A model generated the notes under the pieces. That model saw only the letters and a list, made by a program, of their open reading frames with translations, was not told where the DNA came from and ran no database searches. A stretch of DNA of 64,000 nucleotides, taken from positions 1 to 64,000 of the forward strand of contig NZ_FOWC01000006.1 in the NCBI RefSeq assembly GCF_900115345.1. Reading direction: 5' to 3'. Below, in pieces: positions 17,355 to 31,600 of this stretch; position 1 is the stretch's first letter, and the number at the start of each line of letters is the position of its first letter. Both the position numbers and the translations under genes were made by a program. This DNA is from Amycolatopsis rubida. GTDB lineage: Bacteria; Actinomycetota; Actinomycetes; Mycobacteriales; Pseudonocardiaceae.

Positions 17355-18302
17355 GGTGCGCAGTCTGCGGTCCTTAGTGGACAGACGTGGCCGGGGGCGA
17401 AGGTCAATTCGTGGGCAACCGGCCCTGTGGTTCCCTTTACCGATCTGCGCGGCCGGGCACGCTGCGGAATGTGCATCTTATTGGCAGTTTGCCGATAGCG
17501 GGCATTTGCGCCGCACCGTCCGGGAAGAGGGTTCCGCTGTTCGGATATTGGTTGCGGAAAATCTGCAACGTTTCCGGCGGCGGAGGCGACTGTGCGGGCG
17601 GAGGTGCTGGTGACGGAATCGGCAGTGACGGCGGGAGATCGAGTTACCCGGCGGTACGGGCGACTGTCGTCGCGCGCCATTCGTGTGGTCGTGCGGGGAA
17701 CGGCGAATTCCGCGCGGCGGGGATCCGGCGGAATTTTCCGGTGATCGGGTGAGGTTTAGCGGAGCGAATCGCCGTTTTTCCTGATCGACTTGTCCCGCCA
17801 GCTGTTCGGGGGCGTTTCCGGGAAGGCGGAAGGTGATCTTTTTTCCGGGAAGCGGCGGAAGTCCGGTTCGCGGCGGGGATTGTGCTGCGGTCGGGGCAGC
17901 GGCAGCGGCTGTTGGCACCACTTCGCTGGTGGCGATCATTGATCCGGCGGCCCGGAGAATGGCCGGTGTACGCTGGTCGGAGCAGCGGGAAACGGTGCGG
18001 TGCGCGGGCCCTTCGTCGGCCGAATGCGAAGGCGGACTGTCCGCTTATCTGCGTGCCAACCCGAGGTGTGAGTCCGTTGTTCATATTTTGGAATGCTCTC
18101 GGCAATGTGTGACGCTGGGTGTGAACCGGCGTATGCGGGGGTCCTTCGTTTGGCGGTTGCTGGAGTGCAACCGAGCTAGGCAGGGTATGGATTCCGGCGC
18201 GGGTCTGGACTTGAAGACGCCCGCGCTCTGCTGGGGCTAGTGCCGCGCGGGCAGGGGGGCAATTCCCCGGGCGGCTCCTACGAGTATTCGAAAGGCATGG
18301 TC
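17355..18302. other. Gene-poor spacer upstream of the NRPS operon
   Basis: About 950 bases with no supportable gene. Base composition is less extreme than in the flanking genes, and open frames here lack family resemblance, sensible codon bias or ribosome sites. The region must contain the promoter of the downstream operon. I could not pick a convincing -35/-10 pair by eye. Confidence 0.6.
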
Positions 18303-19592
18303 ATGCACTCCCGGAAAGAAAGATCCGCTGTCCCGAGACCGCGCCCGGTGCCTGGGGCCGGCGATGCGGACCGGCTCGCCGCCGTGCTTCCGCGGCTGGC
18401 CGCCCGGCATCGGGTGCCGGGAGCGCAGGTCGCGGTCTGGTCCGGCGGCGAGACCGTAATGGTCCAGACCGGTGTCGCGGGCGGCGGCAGGCCGATGCGG
18501 GAGGACTCGCGGGTGCCGATCGGCTCGATCACCAAGGTGGCGACCGCGACGCTGGCGATGATGCTCGTCGCCGAGGGCGATCTCGGCCTGGACCAGCCGG
18601 TCGGCGAAATCCTGGGCGAGCCCGTGCTGTCGGCCGGGCTGACCCTGCGCAGGCTGCTGAGCCACACCGGCGGGCTGCCCTCGGACCCGGCCGACGCCGC
18701 CGGGTCCTGCCGGAAAGAGGTGCGGGCCGCGGAGTTCGTCTGCGAGCCGGGTGCCGCGTTCTCCTATTCCAACCTCGGCTACGCGCTGGCCGGCCTGCTG
18801 ATCGAAGAGGTCACCGGGATGGGCTGGCGCGAGGCGGTCGAGTCGATCCTGTTGCGGCCCTTGGAGATCGAGCCGGTCTACGTCGACAGTCCCGGCGTCG
18901 CGACCGGGCACGCGCGCGACGGCGAGCGCCCGCTCGCGCAGGTGCTGCCGCCGATGCTGGACCCGGCGGGCGCGCTCGCGCTGAGCGCCCGCGACCTGGT
19001 CGCGCTCGGGCGGGTCCACCTCGGCAAACCGGGACTGCTCGACGTCGTCACCGCGAGCGACCTGCACCGGCCGGTGCCGGTCGCCGAGCCGTTCGGCCTC
19101 GCCGAGGGCTGGGGGCTGGGGCTGGCCTGTTTCGGCGACGAGGACTTCCGCTGGCTCGGCCACGACGGGACGGCCGACGGCACCTCGTGCCACCTGCGGA
19201 TCGACCAGGCTGGAGCCTGCGTGCTCGCGCTCACCGCCAACGGCGCGGGCGGCACCGATCTCTGGCACGACCTGGCCGGGGAGCTGCCGGAACTCGGTCT
19301 TCCACCGCACCGCGTCCAGAGTGCGGAATCCTGCCCGATTCCGCTTCCGGACGGCGATTTCGGCAGTTATCGCAACGGCGCCATCGGATACACGGTCCGG
19401 CCGGACGCCGCCGGCGGCGCGTGTCTCGACGTGGACGGCGACGTCTTCCCGGACCTGACCCGGTACGCCGACGGCTCGTTCACCGTCCGCGACCCGGCGA
19501 CCGGCCGTGCCGCCCCGTGCGGGCGGTTCCGCGGCGAACCCGGAGCGGCGACCGCCGTCGAAATCGGCGGCCGGCTCGCGCGGCGGTGCTGA
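18303..19592 (+). CDS. Stand-alone PBP-type thioesterase / peptide cyclase (SurE-like serine hydrolase)
   Basis: A 429-residue beta-lactamase/PBP-fold serine hydrolase. The catalytic Ser75 and Lys78 lie in S-I-T-K, Tyr155 and Asn157 in Y-S-N, and His287 in H-D-G takes the place of the K-T-G triad. These correspond to the S-x-x-K, Y-x-N and C-terminal His of SurE-type enzymes. No signal peptide is present, so it is not a secreted beta-lactamase. PBP-type thioesterases (SurE, DsaJ, WolJ, MppK) accept a peptidyl-S-PCP in trans and join a C-terminal D-residue to an L-residue amine, giving head-to-tail macrocycles. This fits the context: the gene is 76 bases upstream of NRPSs that end in an epimerase and have no thioesterase. 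ATG 18303 has AAAGG at spacing 7; upstream GTG 18240 and ATG 18297 are less likely. Confidence 0.85.
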   Translation: MHSRKERSAVPRPRPVPGAGDADRLAAVLPRLAARHRVPGAQVAVWSGGETVMVQTGVAGGGRPMREDSRVPIGSITKVATATLAMMLVAEGDLGLDQPVGEILGEPVLSAGLTLRRLLSHTGGLPSDPADAAGSCRKEVRAAEFVCEPGAAFSYSNLGYALAGLLIEEVTGMGWREAVESILLRPLEIEPVYVDSPGVATGHARDGERPLAQVLPPMLDPAGALALSARDLVALGRVHLGKPGLLDVVTASDLHRPVPVAEPFGLAEGWGLGLACFGDEDFRWLGHDGTADGTSCHLRIDQAGACVLALTANGAGGTDLWHDLAGELPELGLPPHRVQSAESCPIPLPDGDFGSYRNGAIGYTVRPDAAGGACLDVDGDVFPDLTRYADGSFTVRDPATGRAAPCGRFRGEPGAATAVEIGGRLARRC

Positions 19593-19668
19593 GCCCGCCC
19601 TCCGAACTTCTCCTCCCCACCCGCGCCAGGCGGGATCCCTTGGTGTGCCCGGAAGGTAGCGAACAACG

Positions 19669-22600
19669 ATGACCGCCCAAGACAAACCGGCCGAACCGGA
19701 CCCGGTCGCGACCCTGCCCGCGCTGTTCGCCGCACAGGTGCGGCGGGCGCCGGACGCGCTCGCCGTGGAGGGCGCGGAGACCCGGCTGACCTACGCCGAA
19801 CTGGCCGGCGAGGCAGGCAGGCTCGCCGCGCACCTGCTGCGGCTGGGGTTGCGCACGGAGGACCGGGTCGGGGTGCTGGCGGAGCGGTCGGCCGGGCTGA
19901 TCGTCGCGGAGCTGGCCGTGGTCACGGCGGGCGGTGCGTATGTGCCGCTCGACCAGCGCGCGCCGGACAGCCGGTTGCGGACGCTGCTGGCCGAGGCCGG
20001 GGTCACCGTGCTGCTCGCCGAGGACCCGGCCCGCGCGGCGGAAATCCACAGTGGACAGATCGTCGCGCTCGGCCGGGTCTTGCCGGCGGCGGAGGTCCCT
20101 TCGGTGACAACGCATCCGGACAATCTGGCGTATCTGATGCACACGTCCGGCTCGACCGGAACGCCCAAGGGGGTCGCGGTCCGGCATCGGGACGTCGCGG
20201 CGCTCGCGGCGGACCGGAGATTCGCCGGGGACGCGCATCGACGGGTGCTGTTGCACTCGCCCGCGGCGTTCGACGCCTCCACCTACGAAATGTGGGTGCC
20301 GCTGCTGACCGGCGGGACCGTGGTGGTCGCGCCACCCGGCGACCTCGACGTCGAGAGTCTCCGCGAGGTTCTGTCCCGGTACGACGTCGGTGCGATCTGG
20401 CTGACGGCGGGCCTTTTCCGGGTCGTCGCGCACGAAGCGCCGGACTGCTTCCACGGCGTGCGAGAGGTCTGGACCGGTGGCGACGTCGTCCCGCCCGCAG
20501 CGGTGCGGCGGGTGCTGCGGGCCTGTCCCGGCGTCACGGTCGTCGACGGGTACGGCCCGACCGAGACCACCACCTTCGTGACGGCCCACCCGGTCCAGTC
20601 GGCGGAGGTGACGGCGATGCCGATCGGCCGCCCGCTGGACGGTGTGCGCGCGTATGTCCTGGACGACGCGTTGAATCCGGCCGCGTCCGGCGAGCTGTAT
20701 CTGGCCGGTGCGGGGCTGGCGCGCGGTTACTGGGCGCGACCCGGGGCGACGGCGGAGAAGTTCGTCGCCGATCCCGGCGTGCCGGGCGAGCGGATGTACC
20801 GCACCGGCGACGTGGTCCGCTGGAACGACCGGGGCGAGCTGGAATTCCTCGGCCGCGCCGACGACCAGGTCAAGATCCGCGGGTTCCGGGTGGAGCCCGG
20901 CGAAATCGAATCCGTGCTGGCCGCGGACGACACCGTCGCCGAGGCCGTGGTCCTCGCGCGCGAGGACGGGCCGGGGGCGAAGCGCCTGGTCGCCTACGTC
21001 GTGCTGGTGCCGGGCGCACCGCGGCAAGACCTGAAAGCTGTTGCCGCGGCGGCATTGCCGAGCTACCAGGTTCCGTCGGCGATTGTCGTGCTGGACGAGC
21101 TTCCGTTGAGCACCAACGGAAAGGTGGACCGGAAAGCGCTGCCCGCGCCGTCGGCGGAACCGGAGGGCATCGAGCCGGGAACGGACACCGAACGCGCCGT
21201 CGCCGAGATCGTCGCGGAAGTGCTGGGCCTGGACCGCATTGGCGTCGAGGACGATTTCTTCGCCTTGGGCGGCGACTCGATCCTGGCGGTGCAGGCGTTG
21301 TCCCGCTTGCGCCGGAAGCTCGGCGCGGACCTCTCGGCGCGGGCGCTGTTCGACGCGCCCAGCGTGGCACAGCTCGCGCGGCTGCTGGAAAACGGCCCGC
21401 GAGCCGAGCAGGCGATCCCCGTCGGGTCGCCGCGGGAACTGCTTCCGCTGTCTCCGGCGCAGCGGCGGTTGTGGCTCCTCGACGAAATGACCGGCGGCAG
21501 CACCGAGTACAACACCGGCGTCGGGATCCGCCTGTCCGGGCCGCTCGATCCCGGCGAGCTGCACCGGGCGCTGGCCTCTCTGTGCACCCGGCACGAATCG
21601 CTGCGCACGACCTTTGAGTCCGTTGCGGGACAAGGCATGCAGCGGATCGCGCCGACCGGGGAAATCCCCTTGCGCAGAGCGGATTCCGCCCCGGACGACG
21701 AGACACTGAAGGCTGAACTGCGCGAACCGTTCGACCTCCGGACGGGCCCGCTGACCCGAGCCGTCCTGTTCCCGCTCGCCCCGGACGAGCACCTGCTTCT
21801 CCTGTGCCAGCACCACATCGTCACCGACGGCCGGTCGATCGCCGTGCTCACCGGCGAACTTCTCGACCTCTACGGCGGCAAGCCGCTGCCCCCGCTGCCG
21901 CTCGGCTACCAGGACTACACCCAGTGGCGGCTGGAGTCCGAACGTCTCGACCAGCTCGGCTACTGGCGCGAAACCCTGGACGGTCTCGAACCCCTCGCGC
22001 TGCCGACCGACCGCCCCCGGCCCGCGCAGCGCGCCACCGAAGGCGCGGTGCACCGGCACGACCTGCCCGCCGGTCTGGTCCGCGGCATCGCGGAAGCGGG
22101 CCGCGCGCAGGGCGCCACGCTGTTCATGACCCTGACCGCGGCCGTCCAGGTGGTCCTGGCCGCCTACAGCGGGCAGCGGGACATCGCGGTCGGCACGGCG
22201 GTCTCCGGACGTGACCGGGCCGAACTGGAGCAGCTGACCGGATTCTTCGTCAACACCCTCGTGCTGCGGTCCTCAGTGGACGGTGCGCAGCCGTTCGAGC
22301 GCTTCCTGGCGGACTTCCGCGAAACCGTGCTGGCCGCGTTCGCGCACGGTGACGTCCCGTTCGACCGCGTGGTGGAGGAACTCCAGCCCGAACGCGACCC
22401 GTCGCGGACGCCGTTGGCGCAGGCCGTGGTCGTCCTGCAGCGCCCGCTGGTATCGGACCGGACGGTCGCCGGGCTGCGGGTCAGCGAGTACGCCCTGCCG
22501 CGTCCTTCGGCGCGCTTCGACCTCGTGGTCGAGTTCTGGCCGCAGCCGGACGGCCTGCGCGTCACCGTCGAATACGCCACCGCGCTTTTCGACGCCGCCA

Positions 22601-25600
22601 CCGTCGAAGGCCTCGCGCAAAGCCTGGAAGTCCTGCTCGCCGGCATCGCCGCCGACCCGGCGCGGCCGGTGGGGGACCTCCCGCTGATCACCGCCGAGGA
22701 CCGCCGGTTCCTGCTTCCGGCACCGGCCGAACGCACGCCCGCCGAGACGGTGCCCGAGCTGTTCGACCGACGCGCGGCGCTCCAGCCCGGCCAGACCGCG
22801 GTAGTGAGCGGCGACGTCCGCCTCACCTACGCAGAACTGCACTCCCGGGCAAACGGCCTCGCGCAGCACCTGGTCCGGCGAGGCGTCCGCCCGGAGGAAC
22901 GGGTCGGCCTGCTGATGGACCGCTCGGCCGACCTCGTCGTGGCCGTGCTGGCGATCCTCAAGGCGGGCGCGGCCTACCTGCCGCTGGACCTGCGCGCCCC
23001 GGCCGACCGCCTGCGCCGCGTCCTCGACGGAGTTTCGCTGGTGCTCACCGACCGCACCTGGCATGACACCGCCGTCACTGTCCACAAGGGAACGTCGCTG
23101 ATCGTGGCGGACGTCGACGGACCGGCCCCGGAAATCACGCTGAGCGACCAGAATCTGGCCTACGTCGAGTACACCTCGGGTTCCACCGGCGTCCCGAAGG
23201 GCGTAGCAGTACGCCATGCGGACGTCACGGCACTCGCGACCGACCCGCGCTTCGCGAGCCACGAACGCGTCCTGCTGCATTCCCCGCTGGCCTTCGACGC
23301 CTCGACCTATGAACTGTGGGTGCCGCTGCTGGGCGGCGGCACGGTGATCGTCGCGCCGCCCGGCGACCTGGACGCCGATGCGATCCAGGAGCTGGTGGCG
23401 GAGCACGACATCACCGCGCTCTGGCTGACCGCAGGACTCTTCCGGCTTTTCGCCGAGGAGACGCCCGAGTGCTTCGCCGGGCTCCGCGAGGTCTGGACCG
23501 GCGGCGACGTCGTGCCCCCGGCCGCGGTGCGAAGGGTCCTCGACCGCTGCCCCGGGATCGCCGTCGTAGACGGCTACGGCCCGACCGAAACCACCACCTT
23601 CGCCACCTCGTTCCGGATGTCGGCCGAGGTCCCGGACGTCATCCCGATCGGCACGCCGCTGCGGGAGGTCCGGATCCACGTCGTCGACGACCGGTTCCGG
23701 CTGCTGCCGCGCGGCGCGGCAGGCGAGGTCTGCATCGCCGGCGCCGGGCTCGCGCGCGGGTACTTCGGCCAGCCGGGCCTGACCGCGGAGCGGTTCGTCG
23801 CCGACCCGTTCGGCGAGCCCGGGGCCAGGATGTACCGGACCGGCGACCGGGGCCGGTGGCGCTCCGACGGGCCGCTGGAATTCCTCGGCCGCGTGGACGA
23901 CCAGGTCAAGATCCGCGGCTTCCGGGTCGAACCGGCCGAAATCGAACGCGCGCTGGCCGCCGAGGAAGAGGTGGCGCAGGCGTTCGTGACGATCCGGACC
24001 ACCGGCGGACGCAAGCAGCTGGCCGGTTACGTGGTCCCGGCGAACGTGGACACCGAAGCGCTCCGCCGAGCCGTCGCACGCACGCTTCCGGACTATATGG
24101 TGCCTTCGGTGCTCCTCCCGCTGGCCGAGCTGCCGCTCACCGCCAACGGCAAGGTCGACCGTCGCGCGCTGCCGGAGCCGCGGGCCGCCAGCGAACGGAC
24201 GGCGGCCCCGCGCACCGAACGGGAGGCCGTGCTCGCCGGGATCTGGGCTGACGTGCTCGGCCTGGACCGCGTCGGCGTGGACGACAACTTCTTCGCCCTC
24301 GGCGGCGATTCGATCCTGAGCATCCAGGTGAGTTCCCGGGCCCGGCAAGCGGGGCTCAGCGTGAGCACCGCCGATCTGTTCCGCCACCAGACGATCGCCG
24401 CGCTCGCCCCGGTCGTCGGCGAAGCGGCGGCGATCCCGGCGCGCGGTCCGGAAAGCGGCGAGGTCGTTCTCACCCCGATCCAGCATTGGTTCTTCGGACT
24501 GGGCGCGGACCGCTTCGACCAGACGATCGCCGTCCAGTTGCCCGCCGACGTCGACTTGACCGCGCTGATCCGCGCGCTGGCCGCGTTGTCCGAACGGCAC
24601 GACGCGCTGCGGATGCGGTTCACCCACGACCGCGAGGCTTGGCGCCAGCACAACACCCCGGTCGGCGAAGGGCACACGCAGCTGCGATGGTCGCTGACCG
24701 GCGAGCCGCGGACCCTGCACCTGGCCGCGCACCACCTGGTGGTCGACGGCGTGTCGTGGCGGTTGCTGCTCGAAGACCTCGACCGCGCCTGCCGGCAGGC
24801 CGTGCGCGATGAACCGATCGACCTCGGCCCGAGGACGACGTCCTTCCGCGAGTGGGCGGGAAGGCTCGCCGAGCACGCGGCAGCGGGCGGCTTCGACGAC
24901 GAACTGGCGCACTGGTGGGAGCTGCCCGCGCCCAGCCCGCTTCCGGTCGACGGCACGGCGGAGAACACCTTCGGCCGCGCTCGCGTCGTCACCGCCCGGC
25001 TCACCGCGGAAGAGACGCACGCGCTCCTGCGCGAGGTGCCGCAGGCGTACCGGACGCAGGTCAACGACGTGCTGCTGGCCGCGCTGGGCCGGGTGCTGGG
25101 GGACTGGACCGGGCACCGGCCGGTGCTCGACCTCGAAGGGCACGGCCGCGAGGAGCTGTTCGACGGGGTCGACTTGTCGCGGACGGTCGGCTGGTTCACC
25201 ACGGTCTTCCCGGTGGCGCTGGACGTTCCGGACGGCTGGGGCGCGGCGCTCAAGGCGGTCAAGGAGCAGCTGCGCGCGGTCCCGCGACGGGGGATCGGCT
25301 ACGGCGCGCTGCGGTATCTCGCCGGGTCCGCGCCGGTGATCGAACCGCAGGTGAGCTTTAACTATCTCGGCCGGTTCGACCTGCCCGGCGACCTGACCCC
25401 GCACCGGGAACTCGCGCTGGACGTCTCGCCGGACACCGTCCGTCCGCACCTGCTGGAGGTCGTCGGCCGCGTCGAGGGCGGCGAGCTGGAACTGGCCTGG
25501 CACTACGCCGAGGGCGTCCACGAGGAATCCACTGTGGACCGGTTGGCCGCGGCGACGGCCGAAGCACTGCGAGAGATCGTCCGGCACTGCGCGGAGCCAG

Positions 25601-28600
25601 GTGCGGGCGGGCGGACGCCGTCGGACTTCCCGCTGGCCGGGCTTGATCAGTCCGCAGTGGACGTGCTGGCCGGCGACGGCCGCGACGTCGAGGACAGCTA
25701 TCCGCTGACGCCGATGCAGGCCGGGATGGTGTTCCACGACCTCGCCCAGCCCGGCGACCGCGTCTACTTCGAACAGGTTTCGTGCACTGTGGACGACGTG
25801 CCCGATCCGCACCGGCTCGGCGAGGCCTGGCGGCGGATCGTCGAGCGGACCCCGATCCTGCGCAGCCGGATCGTGTGGGACGGCGTGCCCCGGCCGCTGC
25901 AGGTCGTGCACCGCGCGGTCGAACTGCCAGTGTCCTATCTGGACTGGTCCACTGTGGATTCCGAGGAAGCGCTGAAGCAGCTTCTGGAACAGGATCTTGC
26001 GGAGGGATTCGATCTCGCCCGGGCCCCGCTGGCCCGGCTGGTCATCGCGAAGGAGTCCGCCACCAGGGTGCGCGTGCTCTGGACCTTCCACCACGTCCTG
26101 CTCGACGGCTGGAGCGTTTTCGGCATTCTCTCCGACGTCGTCGCCCTGCTGCGCGGCGAAGAACCGCCCGTCCGCCCGCCGTTCCGCGACTACGCGGCCT
26201 GGCTCGCCGCCCAGGACGACGAGCGCGCCGGGGAACACTGGCGGGCCGAACTCGCCGGGGTCACCCCGACTCCGTTGCCTCTCGAACGCCCAGCCGTCCG
26301 CACGCACACGTCGAGTTCGACCGGCCGGATCCCCGTCGAGCTGGACGACGAGACCTCCGCCGCGGTGTACGCCTTCGCACGGCGGCACCGGCTGACCGTA
26401 AACACCGTCGTCCAAGGCGCGTGGGCCGCGTTGCTGGCGCGCTACAGCGGCGAAACCGAGGTGTGCTTCGGCGCGACGGTATCCGGCCGTCCGGCGGAAC
26501 TGCCCGGCGCGGACGACATTCCCGGCATCTTCATCAACACCCTGCCGGTGCGCGTCCGGCTCGACGGCACCCGCGCGGTCCCGGACTGGCTGCGCGATCT
26601 CCAAGCAGCGCAAGCGGAATCACGCCGGTTCGGGCACATCGGCCTGACGAAGCTGCAAGCGTGGAGCGGCGGCGGGAGCCTGTTCGAGAGCATCGTCGTC
26701 TTCGAGAACTACCCGATCGACGAGGTGTCCGGGCTGCGGGACGTCCGCGCGGCCGAACGGACCAGCTACCCGCTGGGCGTCGTCGCCTACCCCGGGCGGA
26801 AGCTGTCACTCGTTCTCACGCACGACCCGGAGAGGATCGGCGCTCCAGCGGCGGCAAGGCTCGCGGCGCACCTCGAAGCACTGGTCCGGGGCATGATCAC
26901 GGCCCCGCACGAGCCGGTGTCCCGGGTGCCGATGCTCTCCGGGACCGAGATCGAGCACCTGCTCGCCGAGCGGAACGAGACTGCCCGCGCGCTCCCGGCC
27001 AAGGCGGTGCCCGAGCTGTTCGAGGCCCAGGCCCGGCGGACTCCGGACGCCGTCGCCCTGGTGACCGACGACGAGCAGATCACCTACCGCGAACTCGACG
27101 CCCGCGCGAACCGGCTGGCGCACCGCCTGATCGCCGCGGGCGTGCGGGCCGAAGACCGGGTTGCCGTCCTGATGAACCGTTCGCCGGAACTCGTCGTCGC
27201 GGAGCTCGCGATCGTCAAGGCCGGTGGCGCTTACCTGCCGCTGGACCTGCGCGCTCCGGCCGAGCGGCTGAGCCTGCTCCTGGAGGAAGCCGAAGTGTCG
27301 GTGCTGACAGCTGACGCGGCCTGGCTGGCGACTGCGGAGGAAGTCCACACCGGCGTCATTGTCACCGGCGAGAGCGACGCCCCCGATACGCCGCCGGCCG
27401 TGCGGGTCGATCCCGAACAACTCGCCTACGTCATCTACACGTCCGGCTCCACCGGCCGTCCGAAGGGCGTTTCGGCGCGGCATCGCGACGTCGTGGCGCT
27501 CACGATCGACCGGCGGTTCGCCCGGCACGACCGGGTTCTGCTGCACTCGCAACAGGCCTTCGACGCCGCGACCTACGAACTGTGGGTGCCGCTGCTCACC
27601 GGCGGCACCGTCGTGCTGGCCCCGCCGGGAGACGTGGACGTCGAGACGCTCGGCCGCTCGCTCACCACGCACGGCGTGACCGGCGCGTTCCTCACCACCG
27701 GCTTGTTCCGGCTGGTCGCGCAGGAATCGCCGGAGGTCTTCGCGGGCGTGCGGGAAGTCTGGACCGGCGGCGACGCCGTCCCCGCGGCCGCTCTCCGCCG
27801 CGTCCGGGCGGCCTGCCCGGGCACCCTGGTCGCCGACGTCTACGGCCCCACCGAGACCACCACGTTCGCGACCGTGCACCCGCTGCCCGGCGAGGTCCCG
27901 GACGTCGTCCCGATCGGCGGACCGCTCGACCACACCCGCGCGTACGTCCTCGACGGCGACCTCCGGCTCGCCCCGCCCGGCGCGCCCGGCGAACTGCACC
28001 TCGCCGGCGCGGGCCTGGCGCGCGGCTACCTCGGCCGCCCCGGCCTGACCGCCGAGCGGTTCGTCGCGGATCCGTTCGGCCCGCCGGGGGAGCGGATGTA
28101 CCGCACCGGCGACCTCGTGCGCTGGAACGAGGAAGGCGCGCTGGAGTTCGTCGGCCGGGCGGACGAGCAGGTGAAGATCCGCGGGTTCCGGGTCGAACCG
28201 AGCGAGATCGAGGCCGCGCTCGGCGAACATCCCGCCGTCGCGCAGGCTGCCGTGCTGGCCCGCGAGGACGGCGGCGTGAAGCGGCTGGTCGCCTATGTCC
28301 TCGGCGAGACCGACGGCCTCGCGGACTTCCTCGGCCGGACGCTGCCGGACTATATGGTGCCCGCCGCGTTCGTCCGGCTGGAGCGGTTCCCGGTGAACGT
28401 CAACGGGAAGCTCGACCGGCACGCGCTGCCGGCCCCCGAGTTCGGCGCGCGGGACCACGTCGCGCCGCGGACCGGGCGCGAACGCGCCATCGCCGAGATC
28501 TGGGCCGACGTGCTCAGCGTCGACCGTGTCGGCGCGACCGACGACTTCTTCGAGCTGGGCGGCGATTCGATCCTCAGCATGCAGGTCGTCTCCCGCGCCC

Positions 28601-31600
28601 GCCGGGCCGGGCTCGAACTGCAGCCCGGCGACCTGTTCGCGCACCGGACCCCGGCCGCGCTCGCCGCGGCGGCCCGCATCGCGACGACGGCGGTCGAGCG
28701 CGGCCCGGTCCACGGCCCGGTGCCGCTCACCCCGATCCAGCGCTGGTTCTTCACGGCGCAAACCGCCGAGCCGGACCACTTCCACCAGTTCGTCCAATGG
28801 GGAGCGCTCGACCCGGACGCGGCGAACGCGGCCGTCGAGGCGCTGCTGACCCACCACGACGCGCTCCGGATGCGCTTCGCCCGCGGCGAAACGCACTGGC
28901 TCCAGGAGAACGGCCCGGTCGGTGCTGAGGCGCCGCTGGTCCGGTTCGAGCACGATCGGCTGTCCGTGCATCACCTCGTCGTCGACGGCGTCTCGTGGCG
29001 CGTGCTCATCGAGGACTTCGAGCGCGCCTACGATCAGGCCTTGCACGGCAAACCGATCGACCTCGGCCCCCGCACGACGTCCTTCCGCGACTGGGCGATC
29101 CGGCTCGCGGAACACGCTGCCGGCGGCGGGTTCGACGACGAACTCGGCTATTGGCGTGGGGTGTCCGGCCGGACCACGGTGCCGGTCGACGGCCGAGGCG
29201 ACGCGACCGTCGCTTCGATGCGCTCGGTGACCGCCCGGCTGTCCGCGGCGGAGACCGGCGCGCTGCTGCGGGACGTCCCGAAGGTCTACCGCACGCAGGT
29301 CAACGACGTGCTGCTCACGGCGCTGGGCCGGGTCCTGCGCGACTGGACCGGCGGGACCGCCGTGGTCGATCTGGAGGGCCACGGCCGTGCGGACCTGTTC
29401 GACGACGTCGACCTCTCCCGGACGGTCGGCTGGTTCACCACGGTCTTCCCGGTGGCGCTGGACGTCCCGGACGACTGGGGCACGGCGCTCAAGTCCGTCA
29501 AGGAACAACTGCGCGCGGTACCGCGGCGCGGGATCGGCTACGGCGCATTGCGGTACTTGACGGGTACTGCGCCGGAGATCGATCCGCAGGTGAGTTTCAA
29601 CTACCTCGGCCAGTTCGGCTCCGGCCGCCTGGAGTCCGACGAAAGCCCGCGCTCGGCTCGCGCGCACCTGCTCGACGTCGTCGGCCGGGTCGAGACCGGC
29701 GAACTGGAATTGACCTGGTACTACGCCGAAGGCGGCCACGATCGGTCCACTGTGGACACCTTGGCCGTCGCGATGACCGCCGCGCTGCGCGAGATCATCC
29801 GGCACTGCGGCGACCCGGCGGCGGGCGGCCGGACGCCGTCGGACTTCCCGCTCGCCGCGCTCGATCAGTCTGCTGTGGACGAATTGGCCGGCGACGGCCG
29901 CGAGGTCGAGGACGTCTGCCCGCTGACGCCGATGCAGTCCGGGATGGTGTTCCACGCGCTGTCCCAGCCCGGCGAACGGGTCTACTTCCAGCAGGTCGGG
30001 TTCGTGCTCGACGGCGTCGAGGATCTGGCCGCGCTGGAACGGGCGTGGCGGCGAGTGGTCGACCGGACGCCGGTGCTGCGGACGCGGATCGCCTGGGAGG
30101 GCGTGCCCGAACCGGTCCAGGTCGTGCGGCGGCAGGTCCCGGTCCCGATCGCCCGGCACGACTGGCGCGGCCGCACCCCGGACGAACGCGACCAGGCGTG
30201 GCGGGAACTCCTCGCCGCGGACCGGGCCGAAGGGCTCGATTTCACCGAGACGCCGTTGCTGCGCCTGGCTTTCGCCCGGTTGTCGGACACGGAGGTCCGC
30301 GTGCTGTGGACCTTCCATCACGTCCTGCTCGACGGCTGGAGCGTCTTCGGCGTGCTGTCCGACGTCCTCGCCGCCTACTCCGGTGCCGAACTGCCCGAGC
30401 GACCGCCGTTCCGCGACTACATCGCCTGGCTGGACCGGCAGGACGACGCGGCCGCCGAGGACCACTGGCGGCGCGAACTCGGCAGTCTCGTCGCACCCGC
30501 CCGGCTGCCCTACGACCGGGCTCCGGCGCAGGCGCACACGAGCCGGTCGTCGGAATGGCTGCGCGTGCCGGTCGAAAACTCCGGACGGTTGCGCGACTTC
30601 GCCCGCCGAGCCGGTCTCACGCTCAATACCGTCTTGCAGGGTGCGTGGGCGCTGGTGCTCGCGCGGCTCAGCGGCGAGCGCGACGTCTGCTTCGGCACCA
30701 CGGTTTCCGGCCGTCCGGTAGACCTGCCGGGCGCGGACGACATCACCGGCATCTTCATCAACACCCTGCCCGTGCGGACCACCGTGACCGGGGCCGACGT
30801 GACCGAGTGGCTGGCTGAGTTGCAGTCCGCGCAGGTCGAATCTCGTCGCTACGGCCACCTTCCGCTGACGAAGCTGCAAGCGTGGAGTGGTTGCGGCGGA
30901 AGCCTTTTCGACAGCATCGTGGTCTTCGAGAACTATCCGATCGACAACGCGTCGACGCCCGGGCTGCGGCTGCGCGACGTCGACGCGGCCGAGACGACGA
31001 ACTATCCGATCAGCGTCGTCGCGTCGCCAGGAGAGCAGCTGACCCTCGACGTCGGCTACGACCCCGACCTGTTCGACACCGGCACCGCCGAGCGGATCAC
31101 CCGGCAGCTCCTCACCGTGCTCGACGCCTTCGGCGCGGGCCCGGGATCGCTGGAAGACATCGAACTGCTCACCGAGGCGGACCGCCACCGGGTGCTGGTC
31201 GAGTGGAACGACACCGGCCGGCCGCTCCCGGACGAGGACCTGGCCGGACTGTTCGCCGAGCAGGTCCGGCAAGCGCCGCAAGCGGTGGCGGTGGTGGGCG
31301 ACGGGATCCGCTTGACTTACGCGGAGCTGGACCGGCGATCCGACCGGCTCGCCCGCTACCTGGTTTCGCTCGGTGCGGGGCCGGAGACGCTCGTCGGCGT
31401 GCTGATGGACCGCTCGCCGGGCTTGGTCATCGCCGAGCTGGCGATCGTCAAAGCCGGTGCGGCCTACCTGCCGCTCGACACCCGCGCGCCGCAACCGCGG
31501 CTCAAGACCCTCCTGGACGGCGTGAAGATCCTGGTCGCCGACGACACGTGGCGCGATACCGCAGCGAAGGTCCACAGTGGACCCACGGTCGTGCCCGGCG

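Noticed and set aside
17833..18240. 135-codon ORF upstream of the cyclase gene
   Set aside because: Codon use is unlike the neighbours, there is no ribosome site, and the sequence has no family features.
18303..19592. Calling the serine hydrolase a beta-lactamase resistance gene
   Set aside because: It has no signal peptide, has a His motif in place of K-T-G, and heads an NRPS operon that lacks a thioesterase.
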